From Anoxybacillus tepidamans PS2 (GTDB lineage Bacteria; Bacillota; Bacilli; Bacillales; Anoxybacillaceae), in NCBI RefSeq assembly GCF_000620165.1, contig NZ_JHVN01000013.1:22314-86313 (forward strand): a DNA stretch of 64,000 nt, in the 5' to 3' direction. The notes under the pieces were generated by a model. The model did no database searches. It saw only the letters and a list, made by a program, of their open reading frames with translations, and had not been told where the DNA came from. Both the position numbers and the translations under genes were made by a program. Shown here in pieces: positions 37,496 to 46,334 of the stretch (position 1 is its first letter; the number at the start of each line of letters is the position of its first letter).

Positions 37496-38219
37496 TTGAA
37501 ATTAACTGCTAATCTAACGAAACTTTATAAAGAAATGTTTAAGGAAATATTGGTGCCTTTAGGTTTTAAAATGAAGGGTTCATTATTTAATCAGAGTAAT
37601 CAACGAAGAAATTATACAAACGGTAAATATTTTCAAAAGATCACCAATCGATTTTACATTGAATATTGGCATTTTTCCCTTTTCAAGAGAAAATGACAAG
37701 AGTCTCTTGAAAGAGGGAAATTATAGATTGTATGATTTTTTAGATTATGATGATGGTATGTATTTCCAATACAATCCTCTTAGTTTTCAAAGTATAAGAG
37801 ATGAGCTAGAAAAATGCATTTATCAGTTTAAAAAGGAAATATTGCCGATTTTTGAGTTTGTACAAACAGAAAAAAACTTTTTAATATTTGAAGAAGAGCT
37901 TGAAATGAAAAAATATGGTGAAGAGGACTTTCTTAACGATAATAAGTTATATATTAATTTAAGATATGGAAATTATTCACAGGCACTAATGGTAGTTGAG
38001 GCATATATAAAACAAAAAACAGATGCACTAACAGAAAAACATAGAGATGAATTTGATAGCGAGGAAAAGTTTCAAGCATTTTTAGATGAAAGATTGCAAG
38101 AATTGAACGCATTAAAAAATGCCATACAATCGAATGATGTGAATGATCTCGACCAGATTGTACAGACAAATATCAATCATACGAAAAATATGCTTAGAGA
38201 TTATGGGTTTACATTCTAA
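37496..38219 (+). pseudogene. DUF4304-like gene interrupted by a single-base frameshift
   Basis: The first part (TTG start after AGAGGTGG) reads LTKLYKEMFKEILVPLGFKMKG, then QKITNRF. The second part in the next frame reads TLNIGIFPFSRENDKSLL and continues to a normal stop. Removing one T from the run of four at 37652-37655 joins them into about 240 residues in which FTLNIGIF falls where DUF4304 proteins have a conserved strand. The AT-rich composition differs from neighbouring operons, which hints at acquisition. It may be a true pseudogene, a sequencing error in the T run, or slippage. DUF4304 proteins have no known function. Confidence 0.65.
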
Positions 38220-38225
38220 ATGACG

Positions 38226-38262
38226 AAAGTGAGGACTCCATTATATGAGGAGTTCTCACTTT
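38226..38262. terminator. Bidirectional terminator
   Basis: The near-perfect stem AAAGTGAGGACTCC/GGAGTTCTCACTTT lies between convergent genes. Confidence 0.85.
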
Positions 38263-38265
38263 ATT

Positions 38266-38979
38266 TTACATTTCTTGATCCGCCTCCGCCAATACGTCGC
38301 CGATTTTTCGGTTTTGGATGACAAGATCCGCCCATTCGTCCAATTCGGTCGGTTCCATGTTGACGATGATGAGTTTCGCTCCGTTTCGTTTGGCGATGAG
38401 CGGCAGCTGGTTGGCGGGCGATACTTGCAAGGAAGAACCGAGCACGATGAACAGTTCAGCTTGCTGGGCGGCACGCCATGCTTGTTCTACCGCATCCGCT
38501 GGCAGCGCTTCGCCAAACAGAACGACGGAGGGGCGTAAAAAGCCGCCGCACGAGCAGTAAAAGGTATCAGTAAGATAAGCATCGCTTTCATAAGATTGAT
38601 CACAGCGCGCGCAGCGGACCGTCCGAAGCGAACCGTGAAGCTCGATGACGTGTCGGCTGCCGGCTTGCTGATGAAATCCGTCGACGTTTTGCGTAATCAC
38701 GCTGTCGATGAGACCGCGCTCTTCCCATCGCGCAAGGATATGATGTCCCGTGTGCGGCTCGCATTCCCGAAGCGTGCGAATGCGGTATTGGTAAAAGGCA
38801 ATAAAATCGTCGCGGTGGTATTGAAGCGCATGCGTGCTTGCGAGACGCTCTGGATTTTTGTGTTGCCATAGCCCCGTCTTCGCCGAGCGGAAATCAGGCA
38901 GGCCGCTTTCCGTTGACATTCCTGCTCCTGTTAATACAACTGTGCGCTTTGATGCGCGCAACCATTCTGATAGAGACAT
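38266..38979 (-). CDS. cobB: Sirtuin NAD-dependent protein deacylase
   Basis: A 237-residue SIR2-family enzyme that removes acyl groups from lysines using NAD. The NAD site GAGMSTESGLPDFRS is near residue 18, QNVDGFHQQAGSRHVIELHG holds the catalytic histidine, and a four-cysteine zinc site is formed by CARCDQ and CSCGG. The segment RPSVVLFGEALP is also typical. The ATG at 38979 follows AAGGTGA by six bases; the frame is open ten codons upstream. It starts 23 bases after the TetR gene, so the two form one unit divergent from the kyn genes. Confidence 0.93.
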   Translation of the reverse strand: MSLSEWLRASKRTVVLTGAGMSTESGLPDFRSAKTGLWQHKNPERLASTHALQYHRDDFIAFYQYRIRTLRECEPHTGHHILARWEERGLIDSVITQNVDGFHQQAGSRHVIELHGSLRTVRCARCDQSYESDAYLTDTFYCSCGGFLRPSVVLFGEALPADAVEQAWRAAQQAELFIVLGSSLQVSPANQLPLIAKRNGAKLIIVNMEPTELDEWADLVIQNRKIGDVLAEADQEM

Positions 38980-39002
38980 ATCATTCACCTTCTTTTCGTT
39001 TA

Positions 39003-39608
39003 TTAGCAATATACGCCGTTTGTATACATTTCCGTTAAATGATAGACCGCCTCATCCAACGAAAAAGGGACATCCTGTTCGGTCAGCTCCCACATATACA
39101 TTTCGTTGGCGTAAAACCAACCCCGTGCGACCAAATTTGGCTGCAAATATGGCCTAGCTAAGCCTTTTGTTTGTGAATAGGCGACATCTTTGGCGATGCG
39201 GTTGATGAATTGTTCGCGAATCGCTTTCCATTTTTTCTCGACGACCGCCGATATGCCGATGGCTTCTTTCATGATTTGCAGCATCTGCTGTTCTTGTATC
39301 GCCAATTGCAAAAAAAGCCGGACTTGATGTTCGATAAGTTGGCGCGCTTCTTCTTTTGTCTGGGGGGAGAACGGGATTTCCGCCACTTCATAAAATTTTT
39401 TCATCACGTTTTCCATAATTTCAATAAAAATCTCATCCTTGTTTTTAAAATATACATACGCGGTTCCGTAGCCGATATGGGCCTTCTGGATAATTTGCGT
39501 AATCGTCGTTTTTTGAAATCCGTTTTGCAAAAACACGTCGTAGGACGCGTCGATAATTTTTTGCCTTGTTTGCTGCGCTTGCAGCTGCCTTGAAGAAAGT
39601 TTTTTCAT
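39003..39608 (-). CDS. TetR-family regulator, likely repressor of the kyn operon
   Basis: A 201-residue TetR protein. The helix-turn-helix runs through residues 15-55 (QQTRQKIIDASYDVFLQNGF; TTITQIIQKAHIGYGTAYVYFKNKDE). The C-terminal ligand domain is helical and ends in LTEMYTNGVYC. ATG at 39608 is chosen, after AAAGGACGG; an earlier in-frame start is possible. It heads a unit with cobB and is divergent from kynU-kynB-kynA. Two adjacent TGACA-N3-TGTCA palindromes in the shared intergenic region overlap the kyn promoter, so repression of kyn is the natural reading. The ligand may be tryptophan or kynurenine, but this is inference. Confidence 0.85.
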   Translation of the reverse strand: MKKLSSRQLQAQQTRQKIIDASYDVFLQNGFQKTTITQIIQKAHIGYGTAYVYFKNKDEIFIEIMENVMKKFYEVAEIPFSPQTKEEARQLIEHQVRLFLQLAIQEQQMLQIMKEAIGISAVVEKKWKAIREQFINRIAKDVAYSQTKGLARPYLQPNLVARGWFYANEMYMWELTEQDVPFSLDEAVYHLTEMYTNGVYC

Positions 39609-39635
39609 CGCTTTGCCGTCCTTTCTTCGGATTGG

Positions 39636-39662
39636 TGACAATATGTCATTGACATTGTGTCA
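39636..39662. promoter_or_regulatory. Tandem TetR-type operator in the kyn/TetR intergenic region
   Basis: TGACAATATGTCA (39636-39648) and TGACATTGTGTCA (39650-39662) are two 13-base palindromes with centres 14 bases apart. Both share TGACA-N3-TGTCA. The second covers the -35 of the kyn promoter. Confidence 0.7.
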
Positions 39663-39677
39663 ACTTACCTATATATT
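39649..39677 (+). promoter_or_regulatory. kynUBA promoter
   Basis: A consensus TTGACA (39649-39654), a 17-base spacer and TATATT (39672-39677) lie 56 bases before the kynU start. The -35 lies within the second operator palindrome, so a bound repressor would block polymerase. Confidence 0.75.
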
Positions 39678-39733
39678 TTAACTAAAAATATAGAAAATTC
39701 AAATGTAAATAAGGTCACGGGGAGATGAAGGAG

Positions 39734-41008
39734 ATGCTTCGACATTCACGGGAATATGCGCTTCAGCTTGATCAATTGGACGAGTTGGCCGCGTATCGAA
39801 ACGAATTTTATATCCAAGAAGGAACCATTTATCTTGACGGCAACTCTCTTGGATTGCTTTCGCAACGTGCCGAACGGTCGCTTTTAGAAATTTTGGATTC
39901 ATGGAAGTCGTACGGGATTGATGGCTGGACCAATGGAAAACACCCATGGTTTTATATGTCCGAGTCACTTGGAGAAATGATGGCGCAAATCGTCGGCTGC
40001 AAGGCGGAAGAAGTCATTGTCACCGGCTCGACGACAGTAAATCTTCATCAATTAGTCGCTACCTTTTACAAGCCAGCGAACGGACGGACAAAAATTTTAG
40101 CCGATGAGCTCACGTTCCCATCGGACATTTATGCGCTCGAAAGCCAATTGAAATTAAAAGGGTATGACCCGAAAGAGTATTTAGTGCTCGTTAAAAGCCG
40201 GGACGGGCGGACGATTGAGGAAGCGGATATTATTGAAGCGATGACGGATGAGATTGCCCTTATTGTGTTGCCAAGTGTTCTTTATCGCAGCGGGCAGCTG
40301 CTAAATATGAAAACGCTCACGGAAGAAGCGCATAAGCGCGGCATTATGATCGGATTTGATTTATGCCACTCGGTCGGAGCGATTCCGCATCAGCTTCACG
40401 ACTGGGATGTGGATTTTGCGTTTTGGTGCAATTATAAATATTTAAACGGCGGACCGGGAAGCGTCGCTGCTTTATATGTGAATGAAAAACATTTGGGGCG
40501 TGAGCCTGGGTTGAGCGGGTGGTTCAGTTCGAAAAAAGAAAAGCAATTTGACATGGAGCTTGATTTAACGCCTGAAACGCACGCAGGCGCCTTCCAAATC
40601 GGGACGCCGCATATTTTAAGCACCGCACCTTTGATCGGTTCCCTTTCGCTGTTTTGTGAGGTGGGAATGGAGAAGATTCGAAAAAAATCTTTGCAGCTCA
40701 CTCAATATATGATGGAGTTGATTGAACACGAATTAGCCGACTATGGCTTTACGATCGGAAACCCGCGAAATGATGAGCATCGAGGCGGACATGTATATTT
40801 AGAGCATCCAGAGGCGGCTCGAATTTGCAAAGCACTCAAGGCGGAAGGAATTATTCCTGATTTCCGCAAACCGAACGGCATCCGTTTGGCGCCGGTCGCT
40901 CTGTATAACACATACGAAGATGTATGGAAAACGGTGCAAATTTTAAAGCAAATTATGAAAGAGGAGCGGCATAAAAAATTTGATAATGAACGGGGAGTGG
41001 TAGCGTGA
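39734..41008 (+). CDS. kynU: Kynureninase
   Basis: A 424-residue PLP enzyme that cleaves kynurenine to anthranilate and alanine. Motifs include [18 protein letters not shown] at the N-terminus and [25 protein letters not shown] with the PLP aspartate. The Schiff-base lysine is in [22 protein letters not shown] at 39734 is preferred, nine bases from GGGGAG; an in-frame ATG three codons earlier is directly against that site. It is first gene of kynU-kynB-kynA, overlapping kynB by one base. Confidence 0.95.
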   Translation: MLRHSREYALQLDQLDELAAYRNEFYIQEGTIYLDGNSLGLLSQRAERSLLEILDSWKSYGIDGWTNGKHPWFYMSESLGEMMAQIVGCKAEEVIVTGSTTVNLHQLVATFYKPANGRTKILADELTFPSDIYALESQLKLKGYDPKEYLVLVKSRDGRTIEEADIIEAMTDEIALIVLPSVLYRSGQLLNMKTLTEEAHKRGIMIGFDLCHSVGAIPHQLHDWDVDFAFWCNYKYLNGGPGSVAALYVNEKHLGREPGLSGWFSSKKEKQFDMELDLTPETHAGAFQIGTPHILSTAPLIGSLSLFCEVGMEKIRKKSLQLTQYMMELIEHELADYGFTIGNPRNDEHRGGHVYLEHPEAARICKALKAEGIIPDFRKPNGIRLAPVALYNTYEDVWKTVQILKQIMKEERHKKFDNERGVVA

Positions 41009-41640
41009 TGAAAGCAGCTTGGATCGACATTTCACAACCGCTTTCGAACGCGATTGCTCATTGGCCGGGAGATACGCCGTTTACGTATGAAGTATCGTTC
41101 ACCAAAGCGCAAACAGGCTCTGTCAATATCGGAAAAATCACGACAAGCGTTCATATCGGAACACATGTCGATGCTCCGTTTCATTTCGATAATGAAGGTG
41201 TGAAAATTATCGATTTACCGCTTGATGTGTTTATCGGCCCAGCGCGCATGATCGATGTGTCATCGTTTGAAACGATTAACAGCGAGGTATTGCAAACGTT
41301 CGATCTTTCCGGCGTTTGCCGTCTCTTGCTAAAGACGAGCCTGCCGAATCGCCCCGAGAGGTTTCCGGAGGCGATTCCGACACTCGCGCCCGACCTAGGC
41401 CCGTTTCTCAAAGAAAAGGGGATTGTGTTGCTCGGAGTCGACATGCCATCGGTTGATCCGCTTGACAGCAAAGAGTTAGCGACGCATCACTCGCTTGCAA
41501 AAAGCGGTGTGCATATTTTAGAAAATTTGATGCTCGATCATGTTGAGTGCGGCGACTATGAGCTGATTGCGCTTCCGCTTCCGCTCAAAGACGCCGACGG
41601 AAGCCCGGTGCGCGCTGTCATCAAGCCTTTAGCTCAATGA
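41008..41640 (+). CDS. kynB: Kynurenine formamidase (arylformamidase)
   Basis: A 210-residue cyclase-family metal hydrolase that converts N-formylkynurenine to kynurenine and formate. The metal-binding signature HIGTHVDAPFHF is near residues 50-61, and the conserved LLGVDMPSVDPLDSKELATH segment lies near residue 145. WIDISQPLSNAIAHWPGDTPF at the N-terminus is family-typical. Its ATG overlaps the kynU stop (TGATG), implying translational coupling. Confidence 0.95.
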   Translation: MKAAWIDISQPLSNAIAHWPGDTPFTYEVSFTKAQTGSVNIGKITTSVHIGTHVDAPFHFDNEGVKIIDLPLDVFIGPARMIDVSSFETINSEVLQTFDLSGVCRLLLKTSLPNRPERFPEAIPTLAPDLGPFLKEKGIVLLGVDMPSVDPLDSKELATHHSLAKSGVHILENLMLDHVECGDYELIALPLPLKDADGSPVRAVIKPLAQ

Positions 41641-41744
41641 TTTCTATTTTGCTGACTAAGCATGCATACGAAGTGCCCATCAGCAAGAGGCGATAGAACA
41701 AGCTTGTATGGACTTATGCAACATGATGTTTGGAGGGGATTTAA

Positions 41745-42596
41745 ATGACGAACAATTCAGAACGCAATCAAAAATTTGCCTCGGAAAAAGGCATTCATAC
41801 CGATTTTTTAAATAAAATGACCTATGGGGATTATTTGCAGCTGAATGCGCTTCTATCGAGCCAAAAGCGCCTGTCCGATCACCATGATGAAATGTTATTT
41901 ATTATCATCCATCAAGTAAGCGAGCTATGGATGAAGCTCATTCTTCATGAGATAAGGGCAGCGATTCAAGCGATCGAGCGGAACGAAATGGACCCGGCTT
42001 TTAAAATGTTAGCGAGAGTTTCAAAAATTCAATCGCAAATTATTCATGCTTGGGATGTATTGTCGACGTTAACTCCATCTGAATATATGGAGTTTCGCGA
42101 TAAATTAGGGCAAGCGTCCGGATTTCAGTCGTACCAATATCGCATGATTGAATTTGCGCTCGGCTATAAAACGGATTATATTTTGAAAATTTACGAGAAA
42201 GATCCGGAGTTATATGAAGAGCTCAAAGAGGCGCTTTATTCTCCAAGCATTTACGACGTGGCGTTAAAAGCGCTCGCTCGCGCTGGGTTTCCAATTAATC
42301 CGGCACTGTTAAACCGCGACTATTCAGAGCCATACAAAGAGGACCCGACAGTGGAAGCGGCATGGCTTGCCGTGTACAAAAATGTTGATCAATATTGGGA
42401 ATTATATCAGTTAGCGGAAAAACTAATTGATATCGAAGATTGGCTTCAACAATGGCGTTTCCGTCATATGAAAACGGTCGAACGCATTATCGGCCATAAG
42501 ACGGGAACAGGCGGATCATCAGGAGTGGCGTATTTAAAGAAAGTGCTTGATCATCGCTTTTTTCCTGAATTGTGGAATATTAGAACAAAATTATAA
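41745..42596 (+). CDS. kynA: Tryptophan 2,3-dioxygenase
   Basis: A 283-residue haem enzyme that opens the indole ring of tryptophan to N-formylkynurenine. The N-terminal [20 protein letters not shown] with YGDYL is typical. The haem-ligand histidine is in the helix before [26 protein letters not shown], which also carries the substrate loop TGTGGSSG. The length equals bacterial KynA. It lies 104 bases after kynB with its own TGGAGGGGA site, and no terminator intervenes. With KynB and KynU it makes tryptophan to anthranilate; no kynurenine monooxygenase is seen. Confidence 0.96.
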   Translation: MTNNSERNQKFASEKGIHTDFLNKMTYGDYLQLNALLSSQKRLSDHHDEMLFIIIHQVSELWMKLILHEIRAAIQAIERNEMDPAFKMLARVSKIQSQIIHAWDVLSTLTPSEYMEFRDKLGQASGFQSYQYRMIEFALGYKTDYILKIYEKDPELYEELKEALYSPSIYDVALKALARAGFPINPALLNRDYSEPYKEDPTVEAAWLAVYKNVDQYWELYQLAEKLIDIEDWLQQWRFRHMKTVERIIGHKTGTGGSSGVAYLKKVLDHRFFPELWNIRTKL

Positions 42597-42618
42597 AATA
42601 ATGTAAATTAAAATGTTG

Positions 42619-42664
42619 AACCGCTCTCGTCTTTGCACTATCATCAAAAGCGAGGGCGGTTTTT
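42619..42664 (+). terminator. Terminator of the kyn operon
   Basis: An AACCGCTCTCG/CGAGGGCGGTT stem with a 21-base loop is followed by TTTT. Confidence 0.8.
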
Positions 42665-42691
42665 AATTCAAAAAGATAAAGGGGGATGTAT

Positions 42692-43315
42692 GTGGATATT
42701 GCCTTGATGATGTCGTTTTTAGGAGTGGCCATTTTACTGACGCTCATGCCGGGACCGGACATTTTGTTTGTCATCGCTCAAAGTCTTTCACAAAATAGGA
42801 AGGCGGGAATTGCTACGGCGCTTGGCCTTTGCTCAGGTTTAATCGTCCATATCGCTGCGGCTACGCTTGGGGTCTCAGCGCTTATTTATCAATCAGCTTT
42901 AGCGTTTGCAATCGTGAAGTATGCGGGGGCTGCTTATTTATTGTACTTAGCGTGGCAATCGTTGAAAGAAAGCGGGGAAGGGTTGACTCTAGGAAACCAA
43001 AAAACTTTGGAGTATAAAGCATTATACAAAAAAGGAATTGTTATGAACTTGTTAAATCCGAAAGTGTCATTATTCTTTTTAGCGCTGTTGCCGCAATTCG
43101 TAAACTCGTCACTTGGGCACGTTCCATTACAGATGTTCATTCTCGGCATTATTTTTCTTGTTCAAGCTTTAGTAATTTTTACTGTAGTCAGCATTTTTGC
43201 CGAAAAGCTGCGGAATGTGTTACTGACAAATCAACTTATTGCTAAGCGGATTCATTTGATTAAAGGGATGTTGCTCGGATTGATTGCCGTACAAATCGCG
43301 TTTAGCAAAAAGTAA
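42692..43315 (+). CDS. LysE-family amino acid exporter
   Basis: A 207-residue membrane protein with six helices. It opens with the LysE/RhtB signature LGVAILLTLMPGPDILFVIAQSL and has GAAYLLYLAWQSLK in the third helix. It also has NLLNPKVSLFFLALLPQFV in the middle, all hallmarks of this efflux family. GTG at 42692 is chosen because AAAGGGGG directly abuts the ATG at 42686 but is six bases from the GTG. It follows the kyn operon beyond a terminator, so a link to aromatic amino acid or kynurenine export is only a guess. Confidence 0.9.
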   Translation: MDIALMMSFLGVAILLTLMPGPDILFVIAQSLSQNRKAGIATALGLCSGLIVHIAAATLGVSALIYQSALAFAIVKYAGAAYLLYLAWQSLKESGEGLTLGNQKTLEYKALYKKGIVMNLLNPKVSLFFLALLPQFVNSSLGHVPLQMFILGIIFLVQALVIFTVVSIFAEKLRNVLLTNQLIAKRIHLIKGMLLGLIAVQIAFSKK

Positions 43316-43375
43316 TGGAGCGGCTCCAATAACCCATTAAATTACCATATAAATATTATGTAAACAAAACATAAA

Positions 43376-43401
43376 AAAGGAGCATGTGATTATGCTCCTT
43401 T
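43376..43401. terminator. Bidirectional terminator between the exporter and glnL
   Basis: AAAGGAGCAT/ATGCTCCTTT is a perfect 10-base stem with A and T tracts on either side. It overlaps the last codons of glnL. Confidence 0.8.
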
Positions 43402-44319
43402 CACTTCCATATAAAAAGCGGTTAAAAATTTTTTTACATTCGTACGGCATTTGGTTGTTTTTTCGGCGGATTCAAGTTCTTGCATGCGCAGGCGGATTTC
43501 TTCAAAATCAAATAAACGAGGGGCAAAATGCTCAAAAGTAGGGTTCGTGTAATCGGTTAAGCCTAGTGAAGATAGATGGGTAAAAGCTTGGAACACCATG
43601 CGGCGAATTCGTTGTTCCATCGCGCGCATTTCCTTTTGCAGCGCCTGTTCATTACCGATGTTGTGCGTATGTCGCAGCACGCTTATATATAGTTCTTTTA
43701 AGTGGGGCAAGTCATGGATCGTTTGTCCTTTTCGCTCTTGCTCGGCAAGCCACTGCATAATATGAAGCAAATCAGATGCGCCCGCTTCGCCTGCAATGCC
43801 CAAGATAAGAAGAAGATGCTGCACTTTCTGTTCAAAACTTGTTTTTTCATAGCCAATAGAATGGTGCGATAGCGGGCAGTTGACGCCGCTATGCTTATTT
43901 TTTTCCAACATATGTAGCAAGCGGCGGATAGAATCAAGAGAAGATGTAACAGAAAGATACTCGGCGACCCGCTTTAATACTGAAACGACTTCGTAGCGGT
44001 TGATCGGCTTATGAATATATGTGTCAATGCCATGGAGATAGGCTTGGCCAACCATTTCTTTGTTTTCTACTTGCGAAATCATAATAAACGGGCCGGAAAA
44101 TCCTTGCGCTTTTAACTTTTTCATCGTTTGGATGCCGTCAAGGCCCGGCATGAGCAAATCGATTAGAACAACATCGACGGAATATAGCTGATCAGGTGAT
44201 ACATGCATGCCGTCATCAGCTTCCCCTACTACTTCGCCAATTCCACTTTCTATAATGATTCTTTCAAGCATTTTTCGCACAACAGGATCGTCTTCAATGA
44301 GGAAACAGCGCAAGGACAT
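43390..44319 (-). CDS. glnL: Two-component response regulator GlnL (YcbB type)
   Basis: A 309-residue regulator with an N-terminal receiver domain. The acidic pocket is in CFLIEDDPVV, the phosphorylated aspartate is D54 (VVLIDLLMPGLDG) and the lysine is in YIHKPI. The C-terminal half is the YcbB-type DNA-binding domain (LLLILGIAGEAGASDLLHIM; KCRTNVKKFLTAFYMEVKGA). In B. subtilis GlnK-GlnL responds to glutamine and activates glsA-glnT. Here the pair is directly downstream of a glutamine-type ABC transporter. It overlaps the kinase gene by one base. Confidence 0.9.
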   Translation of the reverse strand: MSLRCFLIEDDPVVRKMLERIIIESGIGEVVGEADDGMHVSPDQLYSVDVVLIDLLMPGLDGIQTMKKLKAQGFSGPFIMISQVENKEMVGQAYLHGIDTYIHKPINRYEVVSVLKRVAEYLSVTSSLDSIRRLLHMLEKNKHSGVNCPLSHHSIGYEKTSFEQKVQHLLLILGIAGEAGASDLLHIMQWLAEQERKGQTIHDLPHLKELYISVLRHTHNIGNEQALQKEMRAMEQRIRRMVFQAFTHLSSLGLTDYTNPTFEHFAPRLFDFEEIRLRMQELESAEKTTKCRTNVKKFLTAFYMEVKGA

Positions 44320-45578
44320 TACATTTCCTCCTTTCGAAATAATGATTGATATGGAATGTTGATTTGAAATTGCGTATATCCGCGTTTATCCGTTGTTAAT
44401 TCAATATGTCCGTTCAGGCTGTGAACAATCTCTTTTGCGTGTGTTAAGCCGATTCCGGTAGAGGGATTGCCGTTTTCGTCGTACTTTGTCGTGAATCCTG
44501 GACGAAATACCCAATCGCGATCCTCCTCAGGGATTCCCGGACCCGAATCGGTTACATAAAAAACGAGTGTGTCATGTTCGATCTGCACGTAAAGACGGAT
44601 CCAACCTGAACATGAAACCGCTTCGACCGCATTTGCCACCAAATTGTTTAATACGGAAAGAAGGGCATATACATGGCTTGTTGGGAGATCAATGTCGCAT
44701 TTTTCATAGAAAGAAATAGATTTTCCTAAAAGTTCTGCATATTTTTGATTGGCACAAACAACCATACGACAAAGTTCATTGATAGGGAGGAGCTGTTCCT
44801 GAGTGATGAGATCGGATAAGCCAGCTAAAATGCGTTGGGTGTCTTTTTTTACTTCGTGCACATGTTCGGCGATATAAAGAGCAGTGCTTGGTTCTACTTT
44901 TCCTGCTTCCAACAGCTGTGTGTAAAGTTCGTAACTTTTCCTTGTAATTTCTTCGAGATGGCTCATTGATTTGCGTAAATAGAATGCTTCTTCATAAAGG
45001 CTTGTATTGATCATGACGAGCCGCTCCAATTCTTGTCTGCGCGCTTCTTCCAGCGTTCGCGTTTGCTGAATCGTTAAAATATTATATAATCCGACGACGC
45101 AGAAACTTCGCAAAATAGCGAACAAAAGCAGCATCAACATTGTTTGGTGTGTGATGATAAATGGCTCTCCAAGAAGTTGTCGGATAAACAGTTCGATGAT
45201 ATTACATGCGAAATCAATAGACGCCCCAAGAAGTCCGACATGAATGGGTCGGTCCATATATTGGCGAAATTTCGTTATATGTACAAATAAAGCAAAACTA
45301 ATATAATAAATACCAGCCGGTAAGTGCATCATGAAACTTTCAAGCCATAATCTATGTCCTGCTAATACGTCAATCGTTGTTCTAAATCCCGTAATGAACA
45401 GCCCTGCGCAAAAACCTGTAAGCAGAAGAGGAATAGGGCGAAGCCAAATGAGTCCGAAAAAGAAGACAGCGCTTCCTAAGGAGAAGCGAAAAGAACTTTC
45501 AAAAGGGTTTACCTTCATTTCCCCAAGGAAGGCAGTAGCGAATATGAGGATGAACAACATTAAAATTCGTTCTCGCAT
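44319..45578 (-). CDS. glnK: Sensor histidine kinase GlnK (YcbA type)
   Basis: A 419-residue membrane kinase. About five to six N-terminal hydrophobic segments fill residues 1-170 (ILMLFILIFATAFLGEM and later helices), with a coiled-coil linker rich in Glu/Arg around 175-240. A degenerate dimerisation region follows. The C-terminal ATPase has an N box at NNLVANAVEAVSC and glycine boxes at DSGPGIPEED and STGIGLTHAKEIVHSLNGHI. The phosphorylation site is less standard than in classical kinases, as in YcbA. It pairs with GlnL. Confidence 0.9.
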   Translation of the reverse strand: MRERILMLFILIFATAFLGEMKVNPFESSFRFSLGSAVFFFGLIWLRPIPLLLTGFCAGLFITGFRTTIDVLAGHRLWLESFMMHLPAGIYYISFALFVHITKFRQYMDRPIHVGLLGASIDFACNIIELFIRQLLGEPFIITHQTMLMLLLFAILRSFCVVGLYNILTIQQTRTLEEARRQELERLVMINTSLYEEAFYLRKSMSHLEEITRKSYELYTQLLEAGKVEPSTALYIAEHVHEVKKDTQRILAGLSDLITQEQLLPINELCRMVVCANQKYAELLGKSISFYEKCDIDLPTSHVYALLSVLNNLVANAVEAVSCSGWIRLYVQIEHDTLVFYVTDSGPGIPEEDRDWVFRPGFTTKYDENGNPSTGIGLTHAKEIVHSLNGHIELTTDKRGYTQFQINIPYQSLFRKEEM

Positions 45579-45609
45579 TGTTTACCCCTCTGTTTGTCCG
45601 AAAATAACA

Positions 45610-45650
45610 ATCCCCATTTCCTATTATACAGGAAACGGAGATTAAGGAAA
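45610..45650 (-). other. Hairpin between glnP and glnK
   Basis: The imperfect stem AATCCCCATTTCCT/AGGAAACGGAGATT is followed on the minus strand by only a broken T run (GTTATTTTC). It may give partial termination between the transporter and the two-component genes. Confidence 0.45.
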
Positions 45651-45670
45651 TATAGGGATTTTTTCTGATG

Positions 45671-46318
45671 TTAGTGTTTATGTTCTAGTTTTCTAGAAAC
45701 GAGAGATAATGAGTAGTTAACGATAAAATACATCATGGCAACTAATAAGAAAATAGGGATGACGTAGTTTACATTTCGGCCATTAATAATTTGGGCATGA
45801 TTCATTAATTCCGGCAAAGCAATCACAACTGCTAGTGAAGTATCCTTTAAAAGAGAAATAAACTGTCCGACAATAGGTGGAACCATGCGCCGCAAAGCTT
45901 GAGGCAGTATAATATGCCATAATGTTTGCACATAGGTAAGCCCTGATGACCGGGCCGCTTCAATTTGTCCTTTTTCAATAGAATTAAGACCACTGCGCAC
46001 AATTTCGGATAACATCGCCGATTCGAAAATGACAAGAGCTAAGATAGCGGCGTATAGTTTATCAAGTTTGAATCCAACCTCAGGCAGAGCAAAATAAGTA
46101 AAAAAAATGATGAGCAATAATGGAAGATTTCGTATTGTTTCTACACCAACAGCAAGAATGTGGGAGACGACGGGAATTCGTCCGTAGCGCAACGTCCCAA
46201 TAACGATGCCAACCGCAAAGCTTAATATAATCGATATAAAAGCTACTTCAAGCGTTACTAAAAATCCTTCAAGCAAAAATTTCAAATGAGCAGGAGAGTA
46301 CGCGCCGCTGAAATCCAT
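45671..46318 (-). CDS. glnP: Glutamine ABC transporter permease GlnP
   Basis: A 215-residue inner-membrane permease of the His/Glu/Gln/Arg/opine three-TM family with about five helices. The cytoplasmic EAA loop, which contacts the ATPase, is GQIEAARSSGLTYVQTLWHIILPQALRRMVPP. It follows glnM by 16 bases. Gene order glnQ-H-M-P and sizes match the B. subtilis glutamine transporter. Glutamate or aspartate import cannot be excluded from sequence alone. Confidence 0.88.
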   Translation of the reverse strand: MDFSGAYSPAHLKFLLEGFLVTLEVAFISIILSFAVGIVIGTLRYGRIPVVSHILAVGVETIRNLPLLLIIFFTYFALPEVGFKLDKLYAAILALVIFESAMLSEIVRSGLNSIEKGQIEAARSSGLTYVQTLWHIILPQALRRMVPPIVGQFISLLKDTSLAVVIALPELMNHAQIINGRNVNYVIPIFLLVAMMYFIVNYSLSLVSRKLEHKH

Positions 46319-46334
46319 TTTCCATCCCTCCTTT

